A stretch of 64,000 bases of DNA from Phreatobacter cathodiphilus (GTDB taxonomy: Bacteria; Pseudomonadota; Alphaproteobacteria; Rhizobiales; Phreatobacteraceae), in NCBI RefSeq assembly GCF_003008515.1, contig NZ_CP027668.1, positions 3,265,001 through 3,329,000 on the forward strand. Direction: 5' to 3'. Within the stretch, counting starts at the first letter, position 1, and the number at the start of each line of letters is the position of its first letter. Below are positions 29,073 to 39,888 of the stretch, in pieces. Position numbers and translations under genes: made by a program. The notes under the pieces were generated by a model, which made no database searches, had not been told where the DNA came from, and saw only the letters and a program-made list of their open reading frames with translations.

Positions 29073-29708
29073 ATGAGCGGTTCGGGTAAGAAGCGAGCCA
29101 CGGCGTTAAATTGGAGAGATGCCGGCCTTCGGCATGGTCTGCACGACGCCAAGCGGCGGCTGATCCTGAGTCAGGCTGCGCGAATGTTTGCGGATGACGG
29201 CTTTCATCAGACGACCATCGAGAAAATCGCGGCCGCTCTTAATGTCACGAAACCGACTATCTATTACTATATCGACAGCAAGGAAGATATTCTTTATCAA
29301 ATACTGCAATTGGCCCTAGACGAACTCGATGCGGCCTTGGCGGCGATCGACAAGCCGGACGCGATTGCCATCGACCGGCTCGAAGTCTTCTTTCACATCT
29401 ACTGTGAGATCATCCTGTCTGATTTCGGCGTCTGCATGGCGCTCGTCACGGATCGCTCTCTCAATGCCAACTATAGAAAAAAGCTGAGAGGTCTGAAAAA
29501 GGAGTTTGAGCTGAGGGTCCGCTCGATCGTTGCGGACGGTCTGCGTGACGGGTCTATCAACGTTGGCAACCCGCGCCTGTTCTCGAACGCGATATTTGGC
29601 GCCTACAACTGGATGCCTCAATGGTTTTCGAAGGCCGGCTCGATGGCGGCTGAGGAGGCTGGGCGTGAGATCTTCATGCTGTTCCGCAAGGCCGCGATGA
29701 GCACGTGA
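29073..29708 (+). CDS. TetR/AcrR-family transcriptional regulator
   Basis: A 211-residue TetR regulator. The HTH lies at about residues 30-75: ILSQAARMFADDGFHQTTIEKIAAALNVTKPTIYYYIDSKEDILYQIL is the standard pattern (cited here in part). The C-terminal domain is typical of regulators of fatty-acyl and aromatic-acid genes (TetR_C_17/FadR-like). It is transcribed divergently from the ABC/ligase cluster across a 155-bp gap, which suggests it represses that cluster with a CoA ester or acid as inducer. The gene is AT-richer than its neighbours, a sign of transfer or of a different origin. AAGGAAGAAGG precedes the ATG. Confidence 0.92.
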   Translation: MSGSGKKRATALNWRDAGLRHGLHDAKRRLILSQAARMFADDGFHQTTIEKIAAALNVTKPTIYYYIDSKEDILYQILQLALDELDAALAAIDKPDAIAIDRLEVFFHIYCEIILSDFGVCMALVTDRSLNANYRKKLRGLKKEFELRVRSIVADGLRDGSINVGNPRLFSNAIFGAYNWMPQWFSKAGSMAAEEAGREIFMLFRKAAMST

Positions 29709-30133
29709 GGGCTTTCGCCTTACTTACGCCCAGCGAGCAGCAGCCGCGCACTGGTGACTTACATTTCCTGCTTCGCGCGCCTTTGCAACGGATGGTCATC
29801 TCCGCGTCAGCGGGCATTGTTGGCGGTCAATAGAGGCGCCAGTAGTCTCGCCCCGAAGACGAGTCGGGTCGCCATGTGCCACTGCCAGGCCACCCCAAAT
29901 CCCTGGCCCCTATCGACCGCTTTGCGCCTGCAAAGCGGAAGTTTGGCCAGATGCCGGAAGCGGACTTTCGGCGGCCGATAACGGCGCAATGCCCAATGAG
30001 AAACAGACAATGGGTCCTCGCGAGCAGAACAACCGAACCATCTGCACCATTGACGTGTTCTCGTTGGTCGGCACGGGCGGCGCTGGTGCCGTGCAGAGGG
30101 GCGTCGCCCCTTCGGTGTTGGCTGGCAATTGGC
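29709..30133. other. 425-bp gap without a gene, with palindrome copy 2
   Basis: Convergent gap between the TetR gene and narR. It holds a perfect hairpin CCGCTTTGC/GCAAAGCGG at 29917-29938 with a 4-nt loop (palindrome copy 2) and a short GGGGCG/CGCCCC inverted repeat near 30097-30112 that could end narR transcription. No coding region is convincing on either strand. Confidence 0.6.
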
Positions 30134-30847
30134 CTAGTGGTCGTGAGTCGAGTGCTCGGTGCGTGCGAGGCGCGCCAAGGCATCAGGCCTGTTGCAGAAG
30201 ATCACCCGGCCCCTGACCGTCACGCCATGATCGGCCAACGAGGCGAAACTGCGAGACAGGCTCTCGCGGGTCATGCCGAGGAAGCTTGCGAGCTTCGCCT
30301 TCTCGAATGGAATGCGGGTCTCGATGACGTCGCCGCGGCGCTCCCCGCGGGCGAACAGCCAGGCGGCGAGCCTCTCCAGCCCGGATTGCATCTTCTGGCT
30401 CTTGAGCTGGCGCACAACCTCGCGGTAGCGCTCGGCGAGCTCGCGGACGACCGGGCCGGCGAAGGCGGGGTCGCGTGCGAAGACGTCGCGGATCGCCTGG
30501 GCGGGGATCATCAGGATACGCGACGGCTCAAGGGTGCGGGCCGATTGCAGATAGACCTTCTCCACCAGCACCGCCGCCAGAATGAAGGTTGAGACCGGCT
30601 CGAGGAAGCCGATAGTCGTCTCCTCGCCGTTGCTGGTGGAGAACATCTCCACCATGCCCTCCACGATCACGTGCAGGAAATCGGCCTGGTCGCCCTCGTG
30701 GATGAGCTGGGTCTGAGCTGGGAAGCGCTGCAGGAAAGCCGCGCCCATCAGCGCGCCGAACTGCGACTCGCTGATATCGGCGAAGAGCGGCAGGGACCGC
30801 ACGGTATGGATGTCTTCAGCGCGCAATGTCAGAGTCTCCGCCGCCAT
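30134..30847 (-). CDS. narR: NarR-like Crp/Fnr-family transcriptional regulator
   Basis: A 237-residue Crp/Fnr regulator. The N-terminal cyclic-nucleotide-binding-like fold has no FNR cysteine cluster, so it is not an FNR-type oxygen sensor. The HTH contains KLASFLGMTRESLSRSFASL with the E-x-x-S-R recognition pattern that reads TTGAT...ATCAA sites. In Paracoccus pantotrophus a cysteine-free FNR relative, NarR, lies beside a fused narK and narGHJI and answers to nitrate/nitrite; the same arrangement here supports that name. A DNR/NnrR-type NO sensor is the alternative. Start at 30847 is preferred because longer starts would run into the FNR box at 30863. Divergent from narK. Confidence 0.82.
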   Translation of the reverse strand: MAAETLTLRAEDIHTVRSLPLFADISESQFGALMGAAFLQRFPAQTQLIHEGDQADFLHVIVEGMVEMFSTSNGEETTIGFLEPVSTFILAAVLVEKVYLQSARTLEPSRILMIPAQAIRDVFARDPAFAGPVVRELAERYREVVRQLKSQKMQSGLERLAAWLFARGERRGDVIETRIPFEKAKLASFLGMTRESLSRSFASLADHGVTVRGRVIFCNRPDALARLARTEHSTHDH

Positions 30848-30862
30848 CCTCTGCATTAGAAA

Positions 30863-30876
30863 TTGACAAATGTCAA
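30863..30876. promoter_or_regulatory. FNR/Dnr-type box 1
   Basis: TTGACAAATGTCAA is a near-perfect FNR-family palindrome (half-sites TTGAC/GTCAA). Its centre is 22 bp upstream of the narR start. That is too close for class II activation of narR, so negative autoregulation of narR, or a second upstream site for narK, is more likely. Confidence 0.75.
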
Positions 30877-30976
30877 ACAGAAAGACGAAAGCAATCAATT
30901 GCAGGAGAAGTTTCTGTCAAAGTCGGATATCGGCGACATCAATACTGGCACATTATTGGTGCGATGGGCGGGGTGC

Positions 30977-30990
30977 TTGATTTCAATCAA
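30977..30990 (+). promoter_or_regulatory. FNR/NarR-type box 2 upstream of narK
   Basis: TTGATTTCAATCAA is an exact match to the consensus TTGAT-N4-ATCAA. A class II activator at -41.5 would place the transcript start near 31025, upstream of the narK ATG at 31068 and downstream of an alternative GTG at 31017. The site therefore argues for the ATG as the narK start. Confidence 0.85.
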
Positions 30991-31067
30991 TACAGAGTGA
31001 CGCCGTTTGGACTTGGGTGACGCCGTTCCTCGCGGCTTCGCAGCCACAGCCACCCAAGGCTTCCCTC

Positions 31068-33815
31068 ATGACGATCGCGTCAGCCCCATCCCGGTCCGAC
31101 CAGAGCCGTGCGCTCTGGCTGTCGACCCTCGCCTTCACGCTCTGCTTCGCTGTCTGGACGATCTTTTCCATCATCGGCGTCCAGATCAAACGCGACCTGG
31201 GGCTCACCGAGACCCAGTTCGGTCTCCTCGTCGGCACGCCAATCCTGACCGGATCGCTCATCCGCCTGATCCTCGGCATCTGGGCCGATCAGTATGGCGG
31301 CCGCATCGTCTATGCGGCGACCATGCTGGCGGCCGCGGTGGCGACGCTGCTGCTGACCTTCGCGTACGACTATCCGACCTTCCTTCTCGCCGCGCTCGGC
31401 GTCGGCATCGCCGGCGGCTCCTTCGCGGTCGGCGTCACCTATGTGTCGAAGTGGTACCCGAAGGAGAAGCAAGGGACGGCGCTGGGCATTTTCGGCGCCG
31501 GCAATGTCGGCGCCGCCGTCACCAAGTTCGCCGCGCCCTTCGTCATGATCGCCTATGGCTGGCGGACCGTCGCCGTGATTTGGGCTCTCGCGCTCGCGGT
31601 CATGACCGTCGTGTTCTGGCTCGGCACGAAGGACGACCCGGATCTCGCGCGCCGTCGCTCCCTCGGCCTCGAGCCTGAGCCGATCTCGGCCCTGCTCGAG
31701 CCGCTGAAGAACGTCCAGGTCTGGCGCTTCGCCCTCTACTACTTCTTCGTCTTCGGCGCCTTCGTCGCGCTGGCGCTGTGGCTGCCTCGCTACCTCATCG
31801 GCGTCTATGGCCTCGACATCGCCACCGCCGGCATGGTGGGGGCCGCCTATTCGGTCCCGGCCTCGATCTTCCGCGCCTATGGCGGCCACCTCTCCGACAA
31901 GTTCGGCGCGCGCACCGTCATGTACTGGACCTTCATGGTCTCGGTGGTCTGCACCTTCCTCCTGTCCTACCCGCCGGCCGACTATGCGGTGCGCACCACC
32001 ACCGGCACCGTCACCTTCCACCTCGAGATCGGCCTCGTCGCCTTCATCGTCATCGCCTTCGTCCTCGGCTTCTTCATGAGCCTCGGCAAGGCGGCGGTCT
32101 ACAAGCACATCCCCGTCTACTATCCCAACCGCGTCGGCCCGGTCGGCGGCATTGTCGGCCTCATCGGCGGCCTCGGCGGCTTCGTCCTGCCGATCGTCTT
32201 CGGCCTGCTCAACGACCTCACCGGCGTCTGGCAGAGCTGCTTCTGGCTGCTCTTCCTCATCGCCGCCGTGGCGCTCGTCTGGATGCACTTCGCCATCATG
32301 GCGATGGAGCGCGAGGCGCGCGAGCAGGGGGTGCCGCGGGCGAGCCTGCCGGAACTCCCCGAGATGCAGCCGGTTCACGGCAAGGCCCAGCAGGGCGTGC
32401 TCGCCGCCTCCGGCGCCATCCAGGACTGGGCGCCCGAGGATCCGGCCTACTGGGCCGCGAAGGGCAGGGCGGTTGCCCGCCGCAACCTATGGATCTCCAT
32501 CCCCAACCTCCTGCTCGCCTTCGCCGTCTGGATGGTCTGGTCGGTGGTCGTCGCCAAGTTGCCGGCGGTCGGTTTCCGCTTCACGACCGACCAGCTTTTC
32601 TGGCTCGCCGCCCTGCCGGCCCTGTCGGGCGCCACCATGCGCATCGTCTACGGCTTCATGCCGCCGATCTTCGGCGGGCGGCTGTGGACGACGCTCGCCA
32701 CCTGGTCGCTGATGATCCCGGCGGTCGGCATCGGCCTCGCGGTGCAGAACCCGACCACTCCCTACGTCATCTTCCTCGCCCTCGCCCTGCTCTGCGGCTT
32801 CGGCGGCGCGAATTTCGCCTCGTCCATGGCCAATATCGCCTTCTTCTTCCCGAAGGCCGAGAAGGGCAATGCGCTCGCTCTGAACGCCGGCCTCGGCAAT
32901 CTCGGCGTCTCCGTCGTGCAGTTCGTGGTGCCTCTGGTGATCACCGCGGGCGTCTTCGGCGCCCTCGGCGGCGAGGCGCAGGTGGGCTCCACCGGCGAGC
33001 GGCTGTTCCTGCAGAACGCCGGCTACATCTGGGTTCCCTTCATCGCCGCCTCGGCCATCGCCGCCTGGTTCGGCATGGACGATCTCGCCAGCATGAAGGC
33101 CTCCTTCGCTCAGCAGGCCGTCATCTTCCAGCGCCGGCACAACTGGATCATGTGCTGGCTCTATGTCGGCACCTTCGGTTCCTTCATCGGTTATTCCGCC
33201 GGCTTCCCGCTGCTGACCAAGACGCTGTTCCCGGACGTCAACGCCCTGCAGCTCGCCTTCCTCGGACCGCTGGTCGGCGCCATGTCGCGCTCGCTCACCG
33301 GCTGGGTCTCGGACCGGTGGGGTGGTGGTCGGGTGACCCTGTGGGTCTTCGCCGGCATGGCGGTGGCGGTCCTGTCGGTGCTCTACTTCATCACCATCAA
33401 GGACCAGCCCGACGCCTTCCTCGGCTTCTTCGCCAGCTTCATGGCGCTGTTCTGCCTGACCGGCATAGGCAATGCCTCCACCTTCCAGATGATCCCAGCG
33501 ATCATGCGCAAGGACATGGCGCGGCTAATGCCGGGAGTGAACGAGCCGACCCGCGCCCGCCAGGCGGAGATGGAGGCGGCCGCGATCATCGGCTTCTCCT
33601 CGGCCATCGGCGCCTATGGCGGCTTCTTCATCCCCAAGGCCTACGGCACCTCCATCGCCATGACCGGCGCGGTCAACGGCGCGCTGTGGGCGTTCTTCGC
33701 CTTCTACCTCACCTGCATCGCCATCACCTGGGCGGTCTACACGCGCAAGGGCGGCGTCCTCCACGACGTCGAACGGCGCCGTGACCCCGCTCCCCTCCTT
33801 CAGCCCGCGCAGTAA
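31068..33815 (+). CDS. narK: NarK1-NarK2 fusion nitrate/nitrite transporter
   Basis: A 915-residue protein made of two complete MFS transporters, about 24 membrane segments in all. The first half (about 1-430) is NarK1-like (nitrate/H+ symport) with the nitrate signature GAGNVGAAVTKFAAPFV. A polar linker follows, and the second half (about 470-915) is NarK2-like (nitrate/nitrite exchange) with GGANFASSMANIAFFFPKA and NAGLGNLGVSVVQFV. The same fusion is known from Paracoccus. It brings nitrate to the cytoplasmic NarG site and exports nitrite. The ATG is chosen from the FNR box position and an AAGG site 8 bp upstream. First gene of the operon; narG follows by 17 bp. Confidence 0.95.
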   Translation: MTIASAPSRSDQSRALWLSTLAFTLCFAVWTIFSIIGVQIKRDLGLTETQFGLLVGTPILTGSLIRLILGIWADQYGGRIVYAATMLAAAVATLLLTFAYDYPTFLLAALGVGIAGGSFAVGVTYVSKWYPKEKQGTALGIFGAGNVGAAVTKFAAPFVMIAYGWRTVAVIWALALAVMTVVFWLGTKDDPDLARRRSLGLEPEPISALLEPLKNVQVWRFALYYFFVFGAFVALALWLPRYLIGVYGLDIATAGMVGAAYSVPASIFRAYGGHLSDKFGARTVMYWTFMVSVVCTFLLSYPPADYAVRTTTGTVTFHLEIGLVAFIVIAFVLGFFMSLGKAAVYKHIPVYYPNRVGPVGGIVGLIGGLGGFVLPIVFGLLNDLTGVWQSCFWLLFLIAAVALVWMHFAIMAMEREAREQGVPRASLPELPEMQPVHGKAQQGVLAASGAIQDWAPEDPAYWAAKGRAVARRNLWISIPNLLLAFAVWMVWSVVVAKLPAVGFRFTTDQLFWLAALPALSGATMRIVYGFMPPIFGGRLWTTLATWSLMIPAVGIGLAVQNPTTPYVIFLALALLCGFGGANFASSMANIAFFFPKAEKGNALALNAGLGNLGVSVVQFVVPLVITAGVFGALGGEAQVGSTGERLFLQNAGYIWVPFIAASAIAAWFGMDDLASMKASFAQQAVIFQRRHNWIMCWLYVGTFGSFIGYSAGFPLLTKTLFPDVNALQLAFLGPLVGAMSRSLTGWVSDRWGGGRVTLWVFAGMAVAVLSVLYFITIKDQPDAFLGFFASFMALFCLTGIGNASTFQMIPAIMRKDMARLMPGVNEPTRARQAEMEAAAIIGFSSAIGAYGGFFIPKAYGTSIAMTGAVNGALWAFFAFYLTCIAITWAVYTRKGGVLHDVERRRDPAPLLQPAQ

Positions 33816-33832
33816 GTCCCGGAGACCCGGCC

Positions 33833-36800
33833 ATGTCGCATTTTCTCGATCGACTGAGCTTCTTCAGCCGCCCGCAGGGCTCGTTCTCCGGGGGCCACGG
33901 CATCACCACAGCGGAGGACCGCGGCTGGGAGGACGGCTACCGCAAGCGCTGGCAGTCCGACAAGATTGTCCGCTCCACCCACGGGGCCAACTGCACCGGC
34001 TCCTGCTCCTGGAAGATCTACGTCAAGGGCGGGATCGTCACCTGGGAGACGCAGCAGACCGACTATCCGCGTACGCGGCCGGAACTGCCCAACCACGAGC
34101 CCCGCGGCTGTTCGCGCGGCGCCTCCTATTCCTGGTACCTCTATTCCGGCAACCGGGTGAAGTACCCGATGGTCCGCTCGCGGCTAGCCAAGCTCTGGCG
34201 CGAGGCGCGGGCCACCATGACGCCGGTGGCGGCCTGGGCCTCCATCGTCGAGAACCCCGAGAAGCGGAAGAGCTACACCTCCAAGCGCGGCCATGGCGGC
34301 TTCGTGCGCTCGAGCTGGGACGAGACCAACGAGATCGTTGCCGCCGCCAATGCCTATACGGCCAAGACCTACGGGCCCGACCGCATCTACGGCTTCTCGC
34401 CGATCCCGGCCATGTCGATGGTCTCCTACGCGGCCGGCTCGCGCTACCTGTCGCTGCTCGGCGGCGTCTGCATGTCCTTCTACGACTGGTACTGCGACCT
34501 GCCGCCGGCATCGCCGCAGACCTGGGGGGAGCAGACGGACGTGCCGGAATCGGCCGACTGGTACAATTCCGGCTTCCTCATCCTGTGGGGCTCCAACGTC
34601 CCGCAGACCCGCACGCCGGACGCGCACTTCTACACCGAGGCGCGCTATCGGGGCGCCAAGTCGGTGGTCATCTGCCCCGACTATTCGGAAGCGTCCAAGT
34701 TCGCCGACCTGTGGATCTCCGTGAAGCAGGGCACCGACGCGGCGCTGGCCATGGCCATGGGCCACGTCATCCTCAAGGAGTTCTACGTCGAGCGGCAGGC
34801 CGCCTATTTCCACGACTATGTCCGCCAGTACTCGGACATGCCGATGCTGGTCCGCCTCGTCGAGCAGGACGGCCGCCTCGTCCCCGAGCGCCAGCTCCGC
34901 GCCTCCGACTTCCAGGGCGCGCTCGGCGAGACCAACAATCCCGAATGGAAGACGGTCGCCATCGACGAGGCGACCGGCGAGATCTGCGTGCCGCACGGCT
35001 CGGTCGGCTTCCGCTGGGGCGAGAAGGGCAAGTGGAACCTGGAGGAGAAGGATTCCAGCGGCCATGCCACGCGGCTCCGCCTCACCCTCGACGGCCCCGG
35101 CCGCGCATTCGCCGACGTCGCCTTCCCCTATTTCGGCAACATCCCGCACGAGCATTTCGCCTCGACGACGGATGAGTCCATCCTTACCCGCAAGGTGCCG
35201 GTGAAGCGCGTCACCCTCGCCGACGGCGAGGCGCTGGTGGCGACCGTCCACGATCTCATGCTCGCCAATTACGGCGTCGACCGCGGCTATGTCGGCGACA
35301 GCACGCCCGCCTCTTACGACGAGACCGGTCCCTACACCCCGGCCTGGGCGGAGAGCATCACCGGCGTGCCGCGCGACCAGATCATCACGGTGGCGCGCGA
35401 GTTCGCCCGCAACGCCGAGAAGACCCGCGGCCGGTCCATGGTGATCATCGGCGCGGCGATGAACCACTGGTACCACGCCGACATGAACTACCGCGGCGTG
35501 ATCAACATGCTGGTCATGTGCGGCTGCATCGGCCAGTCCGGCGGCGGCTGGTCGCATTATGTCGGCCAGGAGAAGCTCCGGCCGCAATCGGGCTGGGCGC
35601 CGCTCGCCTTCGCCCTCGACTGGGCGCGCCCGCCGCGCCAGCAGAACTCGACGTCGGCCTTCTACGTCAACACCGACCAGTGGCGCTACGAGACCGTCTC
35701 ACCCGACGAGATCCTGTCGCCGACCGCGCCGAAGGGCGACTGGGACGGCGCCATCATCGACTACAACGTGCGCGCCGTGCGCATGGGCTGGCTGCCGGCC
35801 TACCCGACCCTGCAGGAGAACTCGCTGGAGATCGCGGCCAAGGCCGAGACTGCCGGGCTGGAGGTGAAGGACTATGTCGCGAAGGCGGTGAAGACCGGCG
35901 AGCTCAACTTCGCGTGGGAAGACCCGGACAACCGGCGAAACTGGCCGCGCAATCTCTTCGTCTGGCGCTCCAACCTGCTGGGATCCTCCGGCAAGGGTCA
36001 CGAGTACTTCCTCAAGCACCTGCTCGGCACCACCCACGGCGTGCTCGGCAAGGATCTCGGCGGCTTCGGCGGCAAGAAGCCGAAGGAGGTGAAGTGGCAC
36101 GAGGAGGCGCCGGAAGGAAAGCTCGACCTCCTCGTCACCCTCGACTTCCGCATGTCCACGACCTGCGTCTATTCCGACATCGTGCTGCCCACCGCGACCT
36201 GGTACGAGAAGAACGACCTCAACACCTCCGACATGCACCCGTTCATCCACCCGCTCACCGCGGCGGTGGACCCGGTCTGGGAGTCCAGGTCGGACTGGGA
36301 GATCTACAAGGGCATCGCGAGGACCTTCTCACGGGTCGCGCCAGAGGTGCTCGGCGTCGAGAAGGACGTCGTGCTGACGCCGATCATGCACGACAGCCCC
36401 GGCGAGATTGCCCAGCCCTTCGACGTGAAGGACTGGAAGAAGGGCGAGATCGAGCCGATCCCCGGCAGGACCATGCCGGCCGTGACGGTGGTCGAGCGCG
36501 ACTATCCCAACCTCTACGCCCGTTTCACCTCGCTCGGTCCGCTCATGGCCAAGGTCGGCAATGGCGGCAAGGGCATGGCCTGGAACACCGAGCACGAGGT
36601 CCAGCTCCTGAAGGAGCTGAACGGCGAACATCGTGACGGGCCGACGAAGGGCCTGGCGAAGATCGAGACCGACATCGATGCGACGGAGGTCATCCTGATG
36701 ATGGCGCCGGAGACCAATGGCGAGGTGGCGGTGAAGGCCTGGAGCTCGCTCGGCGGCTTCACCGGTCTCGACCACACCCATCTCGCGACACCTAAGGAGG

Positions 36801-37591
36801 ACGAGAAGATCCGCTTCCGCGACGTGGTCGCCCAGCCGCGCAAGATCATTTCCTCGCCGATCTGGTCGGGCCTGGAGAGCGAGAAGGTCTGCTACAACGC
36901 CGGTTACACCAACGTCCACGAACTGATCCCGTGGCGCACCCTGTCGGGGCGGCAGCAGCTCTACCAGGACCACCTGTGGATGCGGGCGTTCGGGGAGGCG
37001 CTCTGCGTCTACCGGCCGCCGGTCGACCTCAAGGCGACCAAGCCGGTCATCGGCCTCAAGCCGAACGGCCAGAAGCAGGTGGTGCTCAACTTCATCACCC
37101 CTCACCAGAAGTGGGGCATCCACTCCACCTATACCGACAACCTGATGATGCTGACGCTCTCCCGCGGCGGCCCGATCGTCTGGCTGTCGGAGGAGGACGC
37201 CGCCTCGGCGGGCATCGTCGACAACGACTGGATCGAGGCCTTCAACGCCAACGGCGCCCTCGTCGCGCGGGCCGTGGTCTCGCAGCGCATGAAGACCGGT
37301 ACGGTGTTCATGTACCATGCCCAGGAGAAGATCGTGAACGTGCCGGGGTCTGAGACCACCGGCAACCGCGGCGGCATCCACAACTCGGTGACGAGGGCGG
37401 TGCTGAAGCCGACGCACATGATCGGCGGCTATGCCCAGCTCGCCTACGGCTTCAACTACTACGGCACCATCGGCACCAACCGCGACGAATTCGTCATCGT
37501 CCGCAAGCTCGCGAACGTCGACTGGCTCGAACGCCCCTTCGACGAGGCCAAGGCGCGCCACGGCGCGGCCCCGGCCGTCGCGGCCGAGTGA
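33833..37591 (+). CDS. narG: Respiratory nitrate reductase alpha subunit
   Basis: A 1252-residue NarG, the cytoplasmic-facing molybdenum subunit that reduces nitrate to nitrite. The FS0 cluster ligands are His50, Cys54, Cys58 (STHGANCTGSC) and Cys93 (RGCSRGASY). The Mo-ligand aspartate is Asp218 in SFYDWYCDLPP. The bis-MGD contact segments GRSMVIIGAAMNHWYH and FVWRSNLLGSSGKGHEYF and the C-terminal RGGIHNSVTRAVLKPTHMIGG region are intact. Similarity to the E. coli protein is continuous through the whole length, so the gene is complete. Confidence 0.99.
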   Translation: MSHFLDRLSFFSRPQGSFSGGHGITTAEDRGWEDGYRKRWQSDKIVRSTHGANCTGSCSWKIYVKGGIVTWETQQTDYPRTRPELPNHEPRGCSRGASYSWYLYSGNRVKYPMVRSRLAKLWREARATMTPVAAWASIVENPEKRKSYTSKRGHGGFVRSSWDETNEIVAAANAYTAKTYGPDRIYGFSPIPAMSMVSYAAGSRYLSLLGGVCMSFYDWYCDLPPASPQTWGEQTDVPESADWYNSGFLILWGSNVPQTRTPDAHFYTEARYRGAKSVVICPDYSEASKFADLWISVKQGTDAALAMAMGHVILKEFYVERQAAYFHDYVRQYSDMPMLVRLVEQDGRLVPERQLRASDFQGALGETNNPEWKTVAIDEATGEICVPHGSVGFRWGEKGKWNLEEKDSSGHATRLRLTLDGPGRAFADVAFPYFGNIPHEHFASTTDESILTRKVPVKRVTLADGEALVATVHDLMLANYGVDRGYVGDSTPASYDETGPYTPAWAESITGVPRDQIITVAREFARNAEKTRGRSMVIIGAAMNHWYHADMNYRGVINMLVMCGCIGQSGGGWSHYVGQEKLRPQSGWAPLAFALDWARPPRQQNSTSAFYVNTDQWRYETVSPDEILSPTAPKGDWDGAIIDYNVRAVRMGWLPAYPTLQENSLEIAAKAETAGLEVKDYVAKAVKTGELNFAWEDPDNRRNWPRNLFVWRSNLLGSSGKGHEYFLKHLLGTTHGVLGKDLGGFGGKKPKEVKWHEEAPEGKLDLLVTLDFRMSTTCVYSDIVLPTATWYEKNDLNTSDMHPFIHPLTAAVDPVWESRSDWEIYKGIARTFSRVAPEVLGVEKDVVLTPIMHDSPGEIAQPFDVKDWKKGEIEPIPGRTMPAVTVVERDYPNLYARFTSLGPLMAKVGNGGKGMAWNTEHEVQLLKELNGEHRDGPTKGLAKIETDIDATEVILMMAPETNGEVAVKAWSSLGGFTGLDHTHLATPKEDEKIRFRDVVAQPRKIISSPIWSGLESEKVCYNAGYTNVHELIPWRTLSGRQQLYQDHLWMRAFGEALCVYRPPVDLKATKPVIGLKPNGQKQVVLNFITPHQKWGIHSTYTDNLMMLTLSRGGPIVWLSEEDAASAGIVDNDWIEAFNANGALVARAVVSQRMKTGTVFMYHAQEKIVNVPGSETTGNRGGIHNSVTRAVLKPTHMIGGYAQLAYGFNYYGTIGTNRDEFVIVRKLANVDWLERPFDEAKARHGAAPAVAAE

Positions 37592-37605
37592 ACAGGAGAA
37601 CCCAG

Positions 37606-39122
<1,517 letters not shown>

Positions 39123-39123
<1 letters not shown>

Positions 39124-39875
39124 TGAAGACGTTCAAGGTTCTCTCGGCGCTCGCCGCATATCCCGTCCAGGAGATGATCGCCGCCATTCCCGCCATGCGG
39201 GCGGTGCTGGCGAAGGAGGGGCTGGTACCCGCATCGTCGCTCAGGCTGATCGAGCCGCTGCTCACCGATCTGGCGGACGGCGACATCATGGAGCAGCAGG
39301 AGCGCTACGTGTTCCTGTTCGACCGCACCCGCTCGCTCTCGCTGCACCTGTTCGAGCATGTGCACGGCGAGAGCCGCGACCGCGGCCAGGCCATGGTCGA
39401 CCTCAAGCGGCTCTACGAGGAGGCGGGTTTCGACCTCAACACCAGCGAACTGCCGGACTACATCCCGGCCTTCCTCGAATATCTGTCGTTGCGCCCGGCC
39501 GGCGAGGCGGTCTCCCTGCTCGGCGAGACCGTCCACATCCTTATCACGCTGGCGCAGCGCCTGGAGAAGCGCTCCTCGCCCTATGCCGGGCTGTTCCGTA
39601 CCATGGTGGCGCTGTCGAAGGCGCGGCCGAAGGCGGAGGACATGGCCGCCATCGTCGCCGACGACGGCATCGAGGCCGACGATCTCGAGGCCCTCGACGC
39701 CGTCTGGCAGGAGGAGGAGGTCACCTTCGGCCCGGGTGCGGCGACGGCCGCCTGCGGCAAGGACGCGCTCGGCGCCAAGCTGCGCGCCGCCAACCGCCCG
39801 GCGGAGGGCATGCCGCCGCCCGTAACCGCCGGCGTGCGCACCGTCGTCACCCACAATCGCCTTCCCATCGCCTGA
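39123..39875 (+). CDS. narJ: Nitrate reductase assembly chaperone NarJ
   Basis: A 250-residue member of the TorD/NarJ family that binds the NarG N-terminus and guides cofactor insertion and membrane attachment. MKTFKVLSALAAYPVQEM opens the protein, and RYVFLFDRTRSLSLHLFEHVHGESRDRG is the family signature (cited in part). The ATG uses the A of the narH TGA (TGATG), the tightest coupling in the operon. Confidence 0.96.
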
Positions 39876-39888
39876 AGGAGCCCGCGCC

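Noticed and set aside
30944-30962. Possible sigma-54 promoter (TGGCAC then TTGGTGC) upstream of narK
   Set aside because: The GC dinucleotide of the -12 element is not at the right spacing after the GG, and the FNR box explains the promoter better.
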